A stretch of 64,000 nucleotides of DNA from Haemaphysalis longicornis (lineage: Eukaryota; Arthropoda; Arachnida; Ixodida; Ixodidae): the NCBI GenBank assembly GCA_013339765.2, contig CM023450.1, forward strand, positions 103,743,344 through 103,807,343, read 5' to 3'. A program made the position numbers and the translations under genes. Positions 9,143-19,340 of this stretch are shown piece by piece. Numbering within the stretch: the stretch's first letter is position 1; each line of letters begins with the position of its first letter. The notes beneath the pieces are model-generated. The model did no database searches. It was not told the origin of the DNA and saw only the letters and a list, made by a program, of their open reading frames with translations.

Positions 9143-10180
9143 GAGGTCTGCCGGCATGTTAACGCCGACATGCTACTCTGCGGGGTACGGGAGGAGGGAA
9201 AAAGTTGCAATAGGAGGGAAGGTGGAATGGAGAGAAGAAAGAAGAAAATAAAAGAAGTGAAAAAAAAAGGAGGAAGCGTGTGCGTTGGGGACCGTCAGTG
9301 CGACACGTGAAAAGTCTATGGACGGTTGTACAGTGCAAGGATGGTTTGGTCCTATATCAGCTCAGCGACGCCGATGTCATTCAGGTATTCAAATAATGCG
9401 GTTAGCACTTTACGCTGAGAGGAGGGAGATGGCCATGGTCCCAGAAGTGGTTTTAAAAGTCAGGAACTGTGGTTGAGGCACTCGATCTTCTGTGCGAGGT
9501 TGTTTCTTGCTTGATAGTATGTAGGGCACTCCAGTAAATATGCTCGACGGTTTCTGGTGAACCGCAGTTGTCACAGTAGGGGTTCGAGGTTAGGCCAAGG
9601 CGATAGCGGTAGGTATGTGTTAGCGCCACGTTGAGACGTAAGCGATGGAGCAAAGTCTCTAGCCGACGTGGAAGTCGCTCCGGTAACCTCAGTGCCAAAG
9701 TTGGGTCGACATGATGCAGGAATGGGTGCTGGTTTTCCGGGAGAGACCAGAAAGTGCTTCTTTCCCTGAAAACAAGCTCCTTTGCTAGCCTAGAGATCTC
9801 GTGCTTCGTGAAGAAAATGTTCCTCACGTTCCGCAGTTGCAATCCTCTCTTGGCAGCCTCATCTGCTTTTTCATTGCCTATGATGCCGCAGTGGGCAGGG
9901 ATCCACTGCAGTATCACGCGGTGTCCGGCGACACAAGCTAGATGATTTAGGTAAGAGACATCACGGGATACATGTTCGTGAATGCTGAAGCAGCTGGCAC
10001 GTCGAAGAGTTTGCAGTGCTGCCTTCGAATCCGTAAAGATTACCCACTGTGCTGGCTGCTGGCGGAGAATGTAGCGAAGTGCTTGTTTGATGGCATGAAG
10101 CTCAGCAGATGTAGATGATGTTGGGCGCTGAAGACGGTATGAGAATGCTTGGCCGGTGGATGAAATAATATAACGAATCT
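9143..10180 (-). pseudogene. LINE 3' end with RNase H domain and zinc knuckle
   Basis: On the minus strand a 249-codon frame (10202-9453) contains most of an RNase H type I domain: STSAELHAI (catalytic Glu), FTDSKAAL (catalytic Asp) and WIPAHCGIIGNEKADEAAK (last catalytic Asp). A CDNCGSPETVEHIYW zinc-knuckle segment follows. The first catalytic Asp region (YTDGS in the 61-kb copy) is missing, so truncation lies near 10,150-10,180. Frameshifts near 9500 lead to a C-terminal block that includes LLGPWPSPSSQRKVL and EYLNDIGVAELI, with a stop at 9352-9354. The 3' UTR ends in a GTAGCA stem-loop ACCTC hairpin (minus strand 9176-9143) before an (AG)n/(CT)n tail. This is the least decayed RNase H domain in the window and belongs to the RNase H-bearing non-LTR clades (I/LOA/R1 group); the clade is inferred. 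Confidence 0.92.
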
Positions 10181-10485
10181 TTAGTTCCCTCTTTATTCGC
10201 ACCTTTCAAAATATGTTCGATACGCAAAAAACCGAATGTCTTTGTCGAACTCCGGGGCTATTGCACGTTCCTTCGAAGAGCAAATGCATTTTGCAGCGAG
10301 CTCCGGCCGGCCTTGTCATCGCTGCTGCTCGCGGCTCGTCCAGTAATGGGAAGGAAGAACCCGTGGGAATTCATGTGGGGATCAGACGGGCGAACTAGAA
10401 GCCCGTTCCCGAAGATGGGTTCCGAGGACGAGCAAGGCTGAACTGGAAACGTTCAGTCCCAGGAGGAAAAGGTCACCAAGTAGAT

Positions 10486-10812
10486 GGAGTTCGTTTCCTC
10501 ACTTGCAGAGAACAAGCCATGGTACTCGTCCACATGCCTGTATTAGAGTCTCCGACACGGATGAAGTTGTTGTTTGCTAATTTGCTGTCCACTGAGATAA
10601 TTAAGCAAATGAAGTTCGTTTTATCACTCGCAGAGAACCGGCCACTACATTTGTCCACAGGGCCGCATTAGAGTAAGCGACCCGGATAAAGTTGTTTACT
10701 AATTTGCTGTTCACAAACTTGCTGTTCTTTAATGTCACTAAAGAAAGGAAGTTCGTTTCCTCCCTCGCAGAGGACAGTTCTTTGTACTTATCCACATGCC
10801 GGTGTTAAATCG
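10486..10812. repeat. Degenerate tandem repeat, period 125-137 bp
   Basis: About 2.5 units starting at 10486, 10611 and 10748, each opening with a variant of AAGTTCGTTTCCTCACTCGC. They share TCCACATGCC, TTAGAGT, CCGGATnAAGTTG and CTAATTTGCTGT in the same order. The units differ at many positions, so the array is old. No gene is visible. Confidence 0.8.
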
Positions 10813-11030
10813 TGTTTATTGGTAGAAGAGCTCTCAATTTTGTGACGTTGCCTACATAAAACACTGGCTGCGGCAAGCAGAATGTTTTAAGTACGACAAA
10901 CCTTAACCACAAAAAATGAGTAGTCGAAGCACTATTCTGTCCGGTAGACACGATTCTTTGAAAGCGTTGAACATAATTTGAGCAGTTTGCAACAGCCTTT
11001 CGGGATATAGACAAGTGAGTGAAACTAGCG

Positions 11031-11119
11031 CTATTACACACAACGCTGTTGTGTGTAATAGTTTGGTTAACTATTTCGATAAGCTTGCTATAATTTCGAT
11101 AACTACAGCAAGCTTATCG
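11031..11119. repeat. Two adjacent perfect palindromes
   Basis: First hairpin: CTATTACACACAAC (11031-11044), 3-base loop, exact reverse complement (11048-11061). Second hairpin: CGATAAGCTTGCT (11077-11089) and its exact reverse complement (11107-11119) around a 17-base loop. A further AAGCTTGTTATC copy follows. They are too long to be chance and belong to no annotated element. Confidence 0.85.
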
Positions 11120-11905
11120 CTTCGATAGCAAAGTGATAAGCTTGTTATCTGACTCTCAATGTCTACCTAAAATCATAAGATTAATCTCTGAAAAAAAATC
11201 AAAACTATCGCTCGACATAGCCTATTTGCTAACAATAATGTGCTTTAATGGAAGCATGCATTAGATGTTCCTTGAACAGCGTCGCGGTCAAGCTAGAAGG
11301 TGAGGTTAGAGAAAAATAAGATTATCACTTGGGGAAGGAGGCCGAGTTGAGATTGATAGTGGAAATAAACAACACAACGAAATGTCGCTTCTGTAATCCC
11401 TCCAACTGCAGGTACGGTGGCTTGAACTAAACTAAATGTTAGCGGTAGTGTTGAGGCGCGTTTTACCAACGTGCTGACGACTTTGCGAAGGTTGTACATT
11501 TAATAAACATTTAGTACAACTATTTTTACAAGAGAGTTGCCCCAGATAGAAAGTCGCTATGGGCTATCGTACTTTGATCCGTAAATTCACTAATAAACAC
11601 TGTCAGAGTAGCGGGCTACGCTGACACGCGTAGCTCATTTGTGAAAACGTACCTTCAGCATATTAGTCACTGTAAAATAACCGTGAAAATTGGAATAAAA
11701 CAGAGATTTCAGTCATGTCCTTTATTGATGCTTAATAATTTCTATCGATATAATAATGTGAAACTTTTAAATAGAATATTGCGTGAAAAGCCGGCGTGAA
11801 AACCCGAGGTCGCCTTTGTCTGTAGCAGCTAGGCGGCACCTAAACTCCCCTTGTCTGTGACGCGTCATGTGTCTTTAATTAGGCGCGCCTGCAAAAAGAA
11901 AAAAA
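11120..11905. other. Unassigned AT-rich DNA
   Basis: No recognised gene, RNA or repeat in about 790 bases. Only short frames are present. Confidence 0.5.
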
Positions 11906-12345
11906 GATAAAAAAACTGTGGTTGATTCCTCGGTCATAGGAATCGGTAAAACACGAAATTGAAATGTTCAGCGAAGTCTGCGACTGAGCATGATTTGCGG
12001 GTCGGCGGCTGTTTTGTGGGTGTGCTTGGTGAGCGACGTCCTGCTGGAGGGTCGCTTCGGCAAAGGGGTACTGGCGTCATTTCCGTGACGGATATGACGT
12101 CAGTGAAATCTTGGGGTATCGTGGCATAAAACATTTTTCTGTTAAAAATATAAAATCCGTAAACAGACAACCCTAGGTATAACGTACTCTTTAGTACTAA
12201 AGGTTGCTTCCCCGCAAGAAGACGCTGTGTGCAGGGGTGCACCCCTTACAGGCCGCTTGCTTCGTGGAACTGGCATCACTTCCGTGACGGATATGACATC
12301 ACTGAAATCTTTGTCCGGGAATAAACACTTTCGTCTAAAAAACTG
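11906..12345. repeat. Dispersed repeat X, copy 1
   Basis: About 430 bp beginning TGTGGTTGATTCCTC and made of two related halves. Each half carries CATTTCCGTGACGGATATGA followed by CGTCAGTGAAATCTT and ends in ATAAAACA..TTTTCnTnTTAAAA. TGACGTCA-type palindromes recur in both halves. Other copies lie at 31,716-32,140 and 60,648-62,142 (the latter interrupted). No terminal inverted repeats were seen. Confidence 0.88.
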
Positions 12346-13384
12346 TGAGATCAACGAATACCCTTCAGTGGGTTTTCAATGTGAAGACGCAATGTCCACG
12401 TGAGCACTGCAGGGGATATTGCGGTACACAGAAGGACAGCAAGCTGTGAAACGCAAAACTAGTGCAGGAAAAGGGCATCCTCGGATGTTGTTAGCTATCA
12501 GCAAAACTGGCCCAGGACTCCTCGTCGGGAAGTTGAAGCGCCGATGTAACGCGAGACGTCTGAAGTCCCTTCAAACCCAGATTCTCCACTCGAGTCGCCG
12601 TGCATATAAGTACGCCCGTGTTTATGTCACCGAGTGCTGCCTCACTCCGCTCCGCCCACCCCCATCAACCACCGACATAGCTTCCTGAAAGCCCATCGTT
12701 CGGTTCTTATACTGCTCCCTCGCTACCACTCCAACCGCCTGTAGCTTGTGTGGAAGTGCTTTCGTTCGTTCTTGCATTTTCTCGTTCTTTTCTTGAAACG
12801 TTAGAGTGCAATATTGTAAGGAGAATGTTTTATGTAACAGCTTAGCCCTAGCGTACATTGTTTTCTTTTGGTGTTTTCACACGTTTTTGTTCTTACTTTG
12901 CGAAAGTGTGGTTCTCAGACGAGACCCCTCGTGCATCATCTTCTGATCGACTCCCATTTGCGATCGCTCATAGCAAGCTGAGACTTCCTGGATGCCGAGT
13001 CGCCCAAGAGCATACGTGGGTATCGTCGAACGGCACTGCCAGGCCTTTTCTGCTCCGAGCGGAAATCGCAAGGCGTTTCTCTATTCTTCCTTTTCCCCCT
13101 ATCATTTCTCTTTCGGATGCAAACGCAGTTTTTTTTTGTATATAGTGCATATAGTTTACGAGGTAATCAATATTCCGGTTGCCCAGCTTTTTTTTTTTTT
13201 TTGCTCTCTTTTGTGCAAGCGCGCTCCTTTGCCCTTTGCAGTACACGCGTAAGTAAAACCTAAGCTGCGGTTCACTGTAGAGGGGCTTTTAACCACTGTG
13301 GATTAAGGTGCACGATGTGGGGAGTTACCCGCGCAATACTTTGCAGTTGTTGCAGGTGTTGGTATCAGAACGCTTCCGGAAGTG
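12346..13384. other. Unassigned DNA
   Basis: A TATA-like CATATAAGTACG at about 12,601-12,612 has a moderately GC-rich surround but no supported gene. Homopolymer T runs occur near 13,185. The frames here (up to 95 codons) have no recognisable domain. Confidence 0.4.
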
Positions 13385-13860
13385 GAAAGCTAGAGAGAAG
13401 AAGAGAGAACGATCTTTAATGAAGTCTGGCGATGTTAGCGGGACTAAAATGCCGAACTTGCTACGCCATTTGATGGCGTGATGAAGAAGATGGTGATGAC
13501 TTTCAAGAACTTGGTGCTCACAGAAACGTTGTGTTATTCACAGAGACTGGTCTAAACCTTTGTGTTGCAGGTACTCTATCAGAGGTTTTGTAGCCGTAAA
13601 GCACGTTTGGTAGATGCCCACGGTCCTAAAACGTCCTGTAGCTGGTGTCCACGGAAAGCGGCAGTCCCAAAGAAACTGCGAGGGGCACTCTTTCAGCACT
13701 GAATCGAGCACATTCACAGAGCACATTCACAGAAAAGCTATTGCACCTGCTGGTACTACGGCATGCAGGAGCGGCGACGCTGCGAGCAGAACGCTGGAAA
13801 TATTTATTAGTGCCTGGCAAAGACGCCTCAAAACCTCTGAGCGGCCACAACAACTCTGCG
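13385..13860 (-). pseudogene. LINE-B 3' end, 5'-truncated
   Basis: Minus-strand translation with frameshifts gives VNVLCECARFSAERVPLAVS, then a GPW-type segment, then IEYLQHKGLDQSL and a stop at 13538-13540. The order and sequence match the LINE-B copy at 57.96-58.21 kb. The 3' UTR contains GGCGTAGCAAGTTCGGC and ends GACTTCATTAAAGATCGTTC followed by a CT-type tail (AG-rich 13391-13408 on the plus strand), nearly the same as at 58.26-58.34 kb. Reverse transcriptase and RNase H are absent. Confidence 0.8.
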
Positions 13861-14233
13861 CCAATAAAATTCTACAATGCCCGGACCACTTTCTCATTTC
13901 TTTATTCAGCCGACTGAGGCGTATTTTGTAACAGGGAACCTGTGTTTAGAAATTCTGTATGACTCACACCTCTCCGCCTAATTGGTGACGTACGCCGGCT
14001 ATGGAGGAACCCTGATAAGTGCACAGGGCTTAATTGAGCAGATTTATAGCACGTTTACCGTTTACAACGTGTAGCATGAACGAACAGCACGTCTACATTA
14101 AGCATAAAACTGACAGAAATGTTGACGCTGAGGTGGTAGCACAACGCATTGAGAAGCAGTGTGACGTCGTTACTGTAGTCGGTGTGGTGCGGCCGCGAAC
14201 GGCACGCGCATTTTTCTCACCAGCTGCTTATTA
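13861..14233. other. Unassigned DNA
   Basis: No recognised features. The 143-codon frame starting at 14034 reads through the foldback element below and is not considered a gene. Confidence 0.5.
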
Positions 14234-14404
14234 CATTGGGGTGAAACAGCGCGCAAAACTAGGACACAGAAGAAGAAGACAACAACCGAGCGCTGTGTTG
14301 AACCGTTCGTGCTGGACCGTACAGTGCTCGTGTTGTTGTCTTCTCTTGTGTCCTAGTTTTGCGGGTGGTTTCGCTACAATGAATTTGTACCAACTGGCCC
14401 AGTT
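14234..14404 (+). mobile_element. AGCGCT-centred foldback element, copy A
   Basis: Arms 14234-14285 and 14332-14380 are near-complementary over about 50 bases (AAAACTAGGACACA paired with TGTGTCCTAGTTTT). The centre includes GAGCGCT. Eight bases after the right arm lies the tail TACCAACTGGCCCAGTT (14388-14404). The same tail at the same position follows the copies at 28.76 and 34.06 kb, whose stems have different sequences. Non-coding. Confidence 0.85.
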
Positions 14405-14780
14405 CTCGACTCTAGTGCTTATTACAGCTTCACTAGCGCCCTATACATATGATGAGCCGTTATGATAAATTATATGTGTTCGAAAGCACAATAAACCAAA
14501 ATAAGACTTCGGAAACGTCACTGTTAACAGCTCTAGCACTCGTATAAGAAACAACGGCATCGTACTTTTCAGTCAGGCAAGAGAATAGCGGCGTTTATCA
14601 CCTCAAAAAGACCCCTAGTTCAATCTTTTGTACTGAGAAAAGACCAATTCTATTTTTGTTAGCGCTGCTGACAACATCAAGGCATGTAGGCCCAAAAGCT
14701 TGAACGCGGAGTTAGTTCTGCTACCGATCCGCGAACATTTTGTGCCCACAATATTCGGCATGCTGCCTCGCCAGTGATGG
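14405..14780. other. Unassigned DNA
   Basis: No recognised features between the foldback tail and the pyrimidine tract. Confidence 0.5.
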
Positions 14781-14811
14781 CGGGAAGGTGGAAACAAAGT
14801 TGGCAGTACTT

Positions 14812-15027
14812 TACCCTCCCCTCCTTCCCCTTCCACTCCTCCACCTCCTTCTCCCTCCTTTCTCTGTCTTTATCTTTTTCTCTCTCTCTTGATTCCTCTG
14901 TTTTTCTCTCTCTCCCTTCTTCTCTCTTTTCTCTTTTTCTTTCGCCCCCCCCCCTCATCTCTCTTCTCTCTCAATCTCTCTTCTCGTCCTCGCAAATCTC
15001 GTCTCTCTCTCTCTCTCTCTCTCTCTG
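14812..15027. repeat. Long pyrimidine (CT/TTCT) tract
   Basis: Over 200 bases almost entirely of C and T, ending in pure (CT)n at about 15001-15026. Unlike other CT tracts here, no LINE 3' stem-loop or C-terminal signature was found upstream. Translations are Ser/Leu repeats. Confidence 0.9.
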
Positions 15028-15469
15028 TGAGTCGTGTACGTTTGTCTAACTGGGACCTCATAAACCGCGATTGGAGAGGCTGTTATGGCTAGACAATCTA
15101 TAGCGGTGATGCGAGAACGTAATCGCAAACCGCTGGGACATCAATAACCATGGAAAATTTCCGAAGCAGATCGTGGTAAAACCGTGGTGGTATATATAAG
15201 CACGCGCTGCACGCCGTGTGCACATTACTCCTTCTTTTTATGTCTACAGAATATAATTCTGTTGGCCTGCTTTGGGAGTGCCGTCGGCTTCTTCCGCCTC
15301 GCCTCAAAGGGACGTTTGGGAGCTGTAGGTTTTAGCTGCAGCCAACACTTCACGCGGGGAATCAGTGAAACTGACGCAATCCCGGAGCTCCATGACAGCT
15401 GCGTCAGGGCAACGTCTGTCCTCTTACCGCAGAAAAAGATTGCTTTTCCGGCACGTAATGTATGTTTGT

Positions 15470-15557
15470 TTGCTTGCTTGCTTGCTTGCTTGTTGTTTGT
15501 TTGTTTGTTTGTTTGTTTGTTTGTTTGTTTGTTTGTTTGTTTGTTTGTTTGTTTGTT
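15470..15557. repeat. (TTGC)n/(TTTG)n microsatellite
   Basis: A few TTGC units pass into about 17 TTTG units, a point-mutation switch of repeat motif. No LINE end was seen upstream. Confidence 0.92.
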
Positions 15558-15619
15558 ACATCTTCCTGTACACAAGGCTACCGATACGAACAATAAACCT
15601 TTAGTAGAAATCGGTGCTG

Positions 15620-15692
15620 TGGTGTGCTCCCTTCTTTAATCCGTGTTTTTCGCGCTAATTTCGACATGCTTCACCAACTCGCCCTAACTTCC
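15620..15692 (+). mobile_element. Foldback element remnant (right arm and tail only)
   Basis: GTGTTTTTCGCGCTAATTTC followed by GACATG and then CACCAACTCGCCCTAACTT corresponds to the right arm and constant tail of the AGCGCT-centred family. No complementary left arm lies upstream, so this is a truncated copy. Confidence 0.55.
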
Positions 15693-16904
15693 ACTTTGGT
15701 TATAGGAAACCGAAGAAAAAGGCCAGTTACTGTAGTATATCAGCTAGCCAGCGCGCGCCACTGCTTGTCTGCACAAAGCTGGAAAACTGTTCCGCTCGCG
15801 GGCATCGACATCGACCATGCATCTTAATCTTCTCCCAGGCTGAGGACTCTCAGAACACGCATGCTACGATCAACATATTTTGACCTCTGAGCGCCCTTTC
15901 TTGGTATCGACCAGACGGAAAGAGACAATACATGAAGTTAGGGGGGGGGGGGAGGGGGTTGAATCAACGTTTCAGGTTGAATCAACGTCTCGTATTTGAT
16001 AACCTTGTGAGCCCGTACGTGTGGATGGTCTTAAAAGCGGTTTGCTAACTTTGGCTTTTCTGTATTATATGTGGTAGATTTTTCGTTATCTATCCCATCA
16101 GTAAGAAATTCTTGTAATGCAACCGTATACGAGCCAGTTTCTCCAATTACGTGTAGCTTGTACAGCGCCTTGTGCTCTGGCTGGTTATTTTTGTGAGGTT
16201 TTCTCGGCCCTGGGACTTTGGGCTTCCTTTCATTTTCTATGCTAGAGGACGCTAATCGGCAACTCGTTGCGATGCTCTATTCAGCTCGTGGCTAACGTGA
16301 AAAGTACCACCGCCATCCCAACACACATCACCCTTCACACATAAAAGGAGGAGGAGAAGGATGAGGAGGAGGGATGCTTTTAATGGTGAAGAGCAAGATA
16401 TTCATGCGGGATGGAGGCGCACACGCGGTGCGGCCTTGAACTATAGACAAGTGGTCAGAAACTGGGCCATTAAACTTTCGTCTCGAAGAGCTATAGTATG
16501 ATTTCGACGGTCCCATATTGTTACGCGGTGGCAGGACAGAGGCCACACGATCCATGCATGGTAGATGATGACGAGACTGGCTTTAATGTGCCTTTGCACG
16601 AGCACGGCTGCGCCAACCATACGCATCGCTTTCCTCGCAGACTCGGGGCCATGGTGATGTGCGTCGCTGCCCGATTTTTCCTTCACGTGGCAACTGCTGG
16701 GGATTTATTAAACAAAGGCGAAGAGGACAAAGGCGGCTAGCGGTCGGCTATCACAATCGTGGGGCTAGGAGAAAAATAGGCCAATAAACTCGGTTCGGCT
16801 AAGCCATGGACTCGCGTCCAAGTGCCGTTCTACAACACCAACATTTAGGCCGTCGCCACCACAAATTCGTTGTAATTTTAATTCTCAGCGCACTGAGCCC
16901 AGTT
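15693..16904. other. Unassigned DNA, possible LTR fragment
   Basis: Contains a G run near 15,941 and, at about 16,519, TGTTACGCGGTGGCAGG, which resembles an LTR retrotransposon start but has no partner end. The largest frames (about 80 codons) are unassigned. Confidence 0.35.
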
Positions 16905-17140
16905 TTAAAGCGCTTCACTGATGGCGACCGTCCCGTCATCGAAACGCACTACAGGAAAGCCAATTTGCACAGCGGGTTTCACAAAACAATTGGGATGATA
17001 AGCGATGTTGCATCAAGTGCCCCTCAAAAAACGGTTCCCGTAATCGGAATCTGACATGGGTCCCTCGTGTTATGAAGCCGACGTCTATCCTTATTGTGCC
17101 ATTCCCACACGGTCGAAGAAGCTCCGCATTTGAACCATCG
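16905..17140 (+). repeat. Dispersed repeat D, copy
   Basis: Shares with 43,575-43,915 the ordered blocks CACTGATnGCGACCGTCC, a CAGGAAAG block, ATCAAGTGCC, CGGTTCCCGTnnTC and TGGGTCCCTCGTGTTATGAAG. Diverged from the 43-kb copy but collinear. Non-coding. Confidence 0.7.
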
Positions 17141-17229
17141 GTCTCGTAAGAAAGGGTCTTCGATTTCTCTTATCTGACCGTGTTAACTTTTTTCGGTAGG
17201 CCTTTGTGTGACCTTTTAAACAGATGGCG

Positions 17230-17962
17230 GTGGAAGAGCATGTGAGGATCTTGTTGCAACCGTGTCATCCCACCGTTGACACCAGCTGTTGCGACCATGT
17301 CATCCCAGTGCTGACACCAGTTGTTGCGACCGAGTGGGGGCACCCGATCCAAGCTCCGTGGCCTCAGACATACGAGCGGTAGCGTGTATGATGCGAGCGG
17401 CCAGCCACTGTTGCAGCCGTGAAGAAGTCCAGAAGCCGTAGGCTAACGTAACTGTTTACTTCATAGAGAAGGTGAGCCGAAGCGAAAGAACAATGCCCCG
17501 ACGGGCGAGGTTACAATACAGGACTCGAGCAGAGTGACAGCATGGATTCGCTGCTCAAACAGGAATACGGGTTATAGCGCTTGCGGGGCTTCTATTTATA
17601 CCCAAAAGCGGTAACGGTCAAAACGGCCCTCTACATTTTGCGCACGCTACGCACTTCAGAGACACACACAACGCTCTTTCCAGAGTTCGTAAGCAGTCGG
17701 TAGCTTCGGGGCACGTTGAGTCCGAGAGAGGGGAGAGAGGAGGACTCCGCTGCGATCGCGGGGCCTCTGTGTCCTTGAAGAGCGTTGAGACGAGCCTCGC
17801 CGGTAGCCGCCGAAGTTCTGAAACGGAGACCCAGGCTTGTTCCGGCATGAAAGATGAGTCACCGACACGGTGGGTATTGTTTCAAAGGCGCACGCAGTGG
17901 CTTCGCCGCACAGCCGAGGAGAGATGCGGGAAAGTACGGACGGCGCGGGTTGATTCGTAACA
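17230..17962 (-). mobile_element. LTR (Gypsy-like) with leader and two primer-binding sites
   Basis: On the minus strand an LTR of about 641 bp begins TGTTACGAATCA (17962) and ends GTCGCAACA (17322), giving TG..CA termini with 7-bp imperfect inverted ends. A TATA box (TATAAATAG) sits at 17599-17591. Two bases beyond the LTR is TGGTGTCAGCACTGGGAT (17319-17302), complementary to the 3' end expected for a leucine tRNA. A second similar site lies at 17284-17267, within a 35-bp tandem repeat of LTR end plus primer-binding site. No gag or pol follows; the element breaks off into repeat D. The Gypsy assignment rests on layout only. Confidence 0.7.
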
Positions 17963-18290
17963 GTCTGTATGAGGAGTGGAGGGTGAGGAAGTCATTGGGT
18001 CGGGAAATTTGATGGTCAACTAAAGCGGGTGGAGCGAGAATTTGATGTAGAGGATGGGGCAGAGGGGATGAGTAAAAGAAAAAGAGGAGGCGGAAACCTC
18101 TGTGGAATGAATTCAGTTCGTCAACACACAACCGATGAGATGCTAATCCTGACTGATGACAATGATAGCAGAAGTGCCCTTCCTGTATTGCAGCCCCTTC
18201 TTCCGGCACGTATGTACACCCTTTATGGTCTTCGCAATCTCTTCCCCCTCCTTCATCGGTATGTAACGTACCTCGGCAAAACTGGCCCGG
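17963..18290. other. Unassigned DNA
   Basis: Purine-rich stretch (GGAGG, AGAGG) with no recognised gene. Confidence 0.5.
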
Positions 18291-18800
18291 CTCACTCAAA
18301 CTCACTTAGAAATTTATTTTAGGATCACCACTCACTCAAACTCAAACTCATTGCTGAGCAACACGTCTGCACTCACTCAAACTCAAAAAGTCCCAGCAAG
18401 CGCAAAACTCAGAACTCACTCTGGCTCAGAACTCAAAATGAACTCATAACTCAAATGTACTCAAAACTCAAATGTACTCAGAACTGAAAATGGCCTCAAA
18501 ACTCATATGTACTCAGAACTCCAAATGTGCTCTGAACTCAAAATGGACCCAAACTCAAAATGAACTCAGAACTTAAATGGACTCAAAAGTCAAAATGAAC
18601 TCAAAACTCAGAATGGACTCAAAACTCACTCGGTCTCAGACGTACTCAAACTGAGTCGGGCTCAAACTCACTCGGGCTCACTCGGCTCAAACTCACTCAA
18701 GCTCAAACTCACCATGCCACACTAGCCTCGCGCTCACTCAAACTCAAACTCAAGCGTGAGTTTGAGTCCAGATGAGTCTGAGTGAGTGGACTCATGAGTC
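18291..18800. repeat. ACTCAAA degenerate minisatellite with terminal foldback
   Basis: About 500 bases of variable-spaced ACTCAAA, ACTCAGA and ACTCACT units (typical 10-13 bp) interspersed with ATGTACT or ATGGACT. Near the right end CTCAAACTCAAG and its reverse complement form a hairpin around 18,741-18,765, after which the motif continues as TGAGT on the same strand. The polarity of the array therefore flips at the palindrome. Confidence 0.88.
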
Positions 18801-18859
18801 CGCCGACCTCTGGTATATAACAGTCATAGTTTACAAACGCCTCACGCGCGAGCATTTCC

Positions 18860-19340
18860 GATGTTATGAACTTGCATATTTCGGCTGATTCTTTGCTCTC
18901 CTGTCTGAGCCGTCCAGCGGCGTCGCTTTCTACGCTTCTCCCAGCCGCCGCCGTTTTCACGTACACTCTCATAAGTTGGCCGCCAGCGCCTGGGGAAAGT
19001 TGATGACGCATAAGCTGGCGCGACTGGCCGATGCCAGCGCGGCCCCGGCCGCTGCCGGGGATTTAATTGCTCCCGCAAGGCTCCGCTCCCGCTTGGCCCG
19101 CACTCGTAAACTGGGGCCCGGGGTGCGCGCTCTGCCCGGCCACGCAATCAGTGCTGCTGCTGCGCCTGAGGAAGCGGTACTCATTAGCGCCACCGCGTCT
19201 GCGCCTCGCCACGCCCACCTCGCGTAGCAAGGCTGCTCGTGCAGAGTCGTGCATACAACGCCCCTGCCCGACGACGAGACGTAAAAATGGCGGCGCGCCG
19301 GCTGCCTAACGCAAGTCTTACAGAGACCCGTGGCAAGAGA
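18860..19340. other. CpG-rich block, possible promoter
   Basis: Markedly GC- and CpG-rich relative to flanks. AAAATGGCGGC at about 19,285-19,295 matches the YY1-type motif that often overlaps a start codon in CpG promoters; its ATG has A at -3 and G at +4. The following frames (ending 19,499 and, in another frame, 19,821) are unassigned. A 241-codon minus-strand frame covering the block is expected from GC richness. No transcript evidence is available. Confidence 0.35.

Noticed and set aside
12601..12612. TATA box (CATATAAGTA) as a promoter
   Set aside because: No initiator, gene or transcript support; single TATA-like words are frequent in AT-rich DNA.
14812..15027. LINE tail for this pyrimidine tract
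   Set aside because: No GTAGCA..ACCTC hairpin or ORF2 C-terminal signature lies upstream on either strand.
16519..16740. Second LTR starting TGTTACGCGGTGG
   Set aside because: No matching CA end, primer-binding site or TATA box was found, so it is only mentioned in the gap entry.
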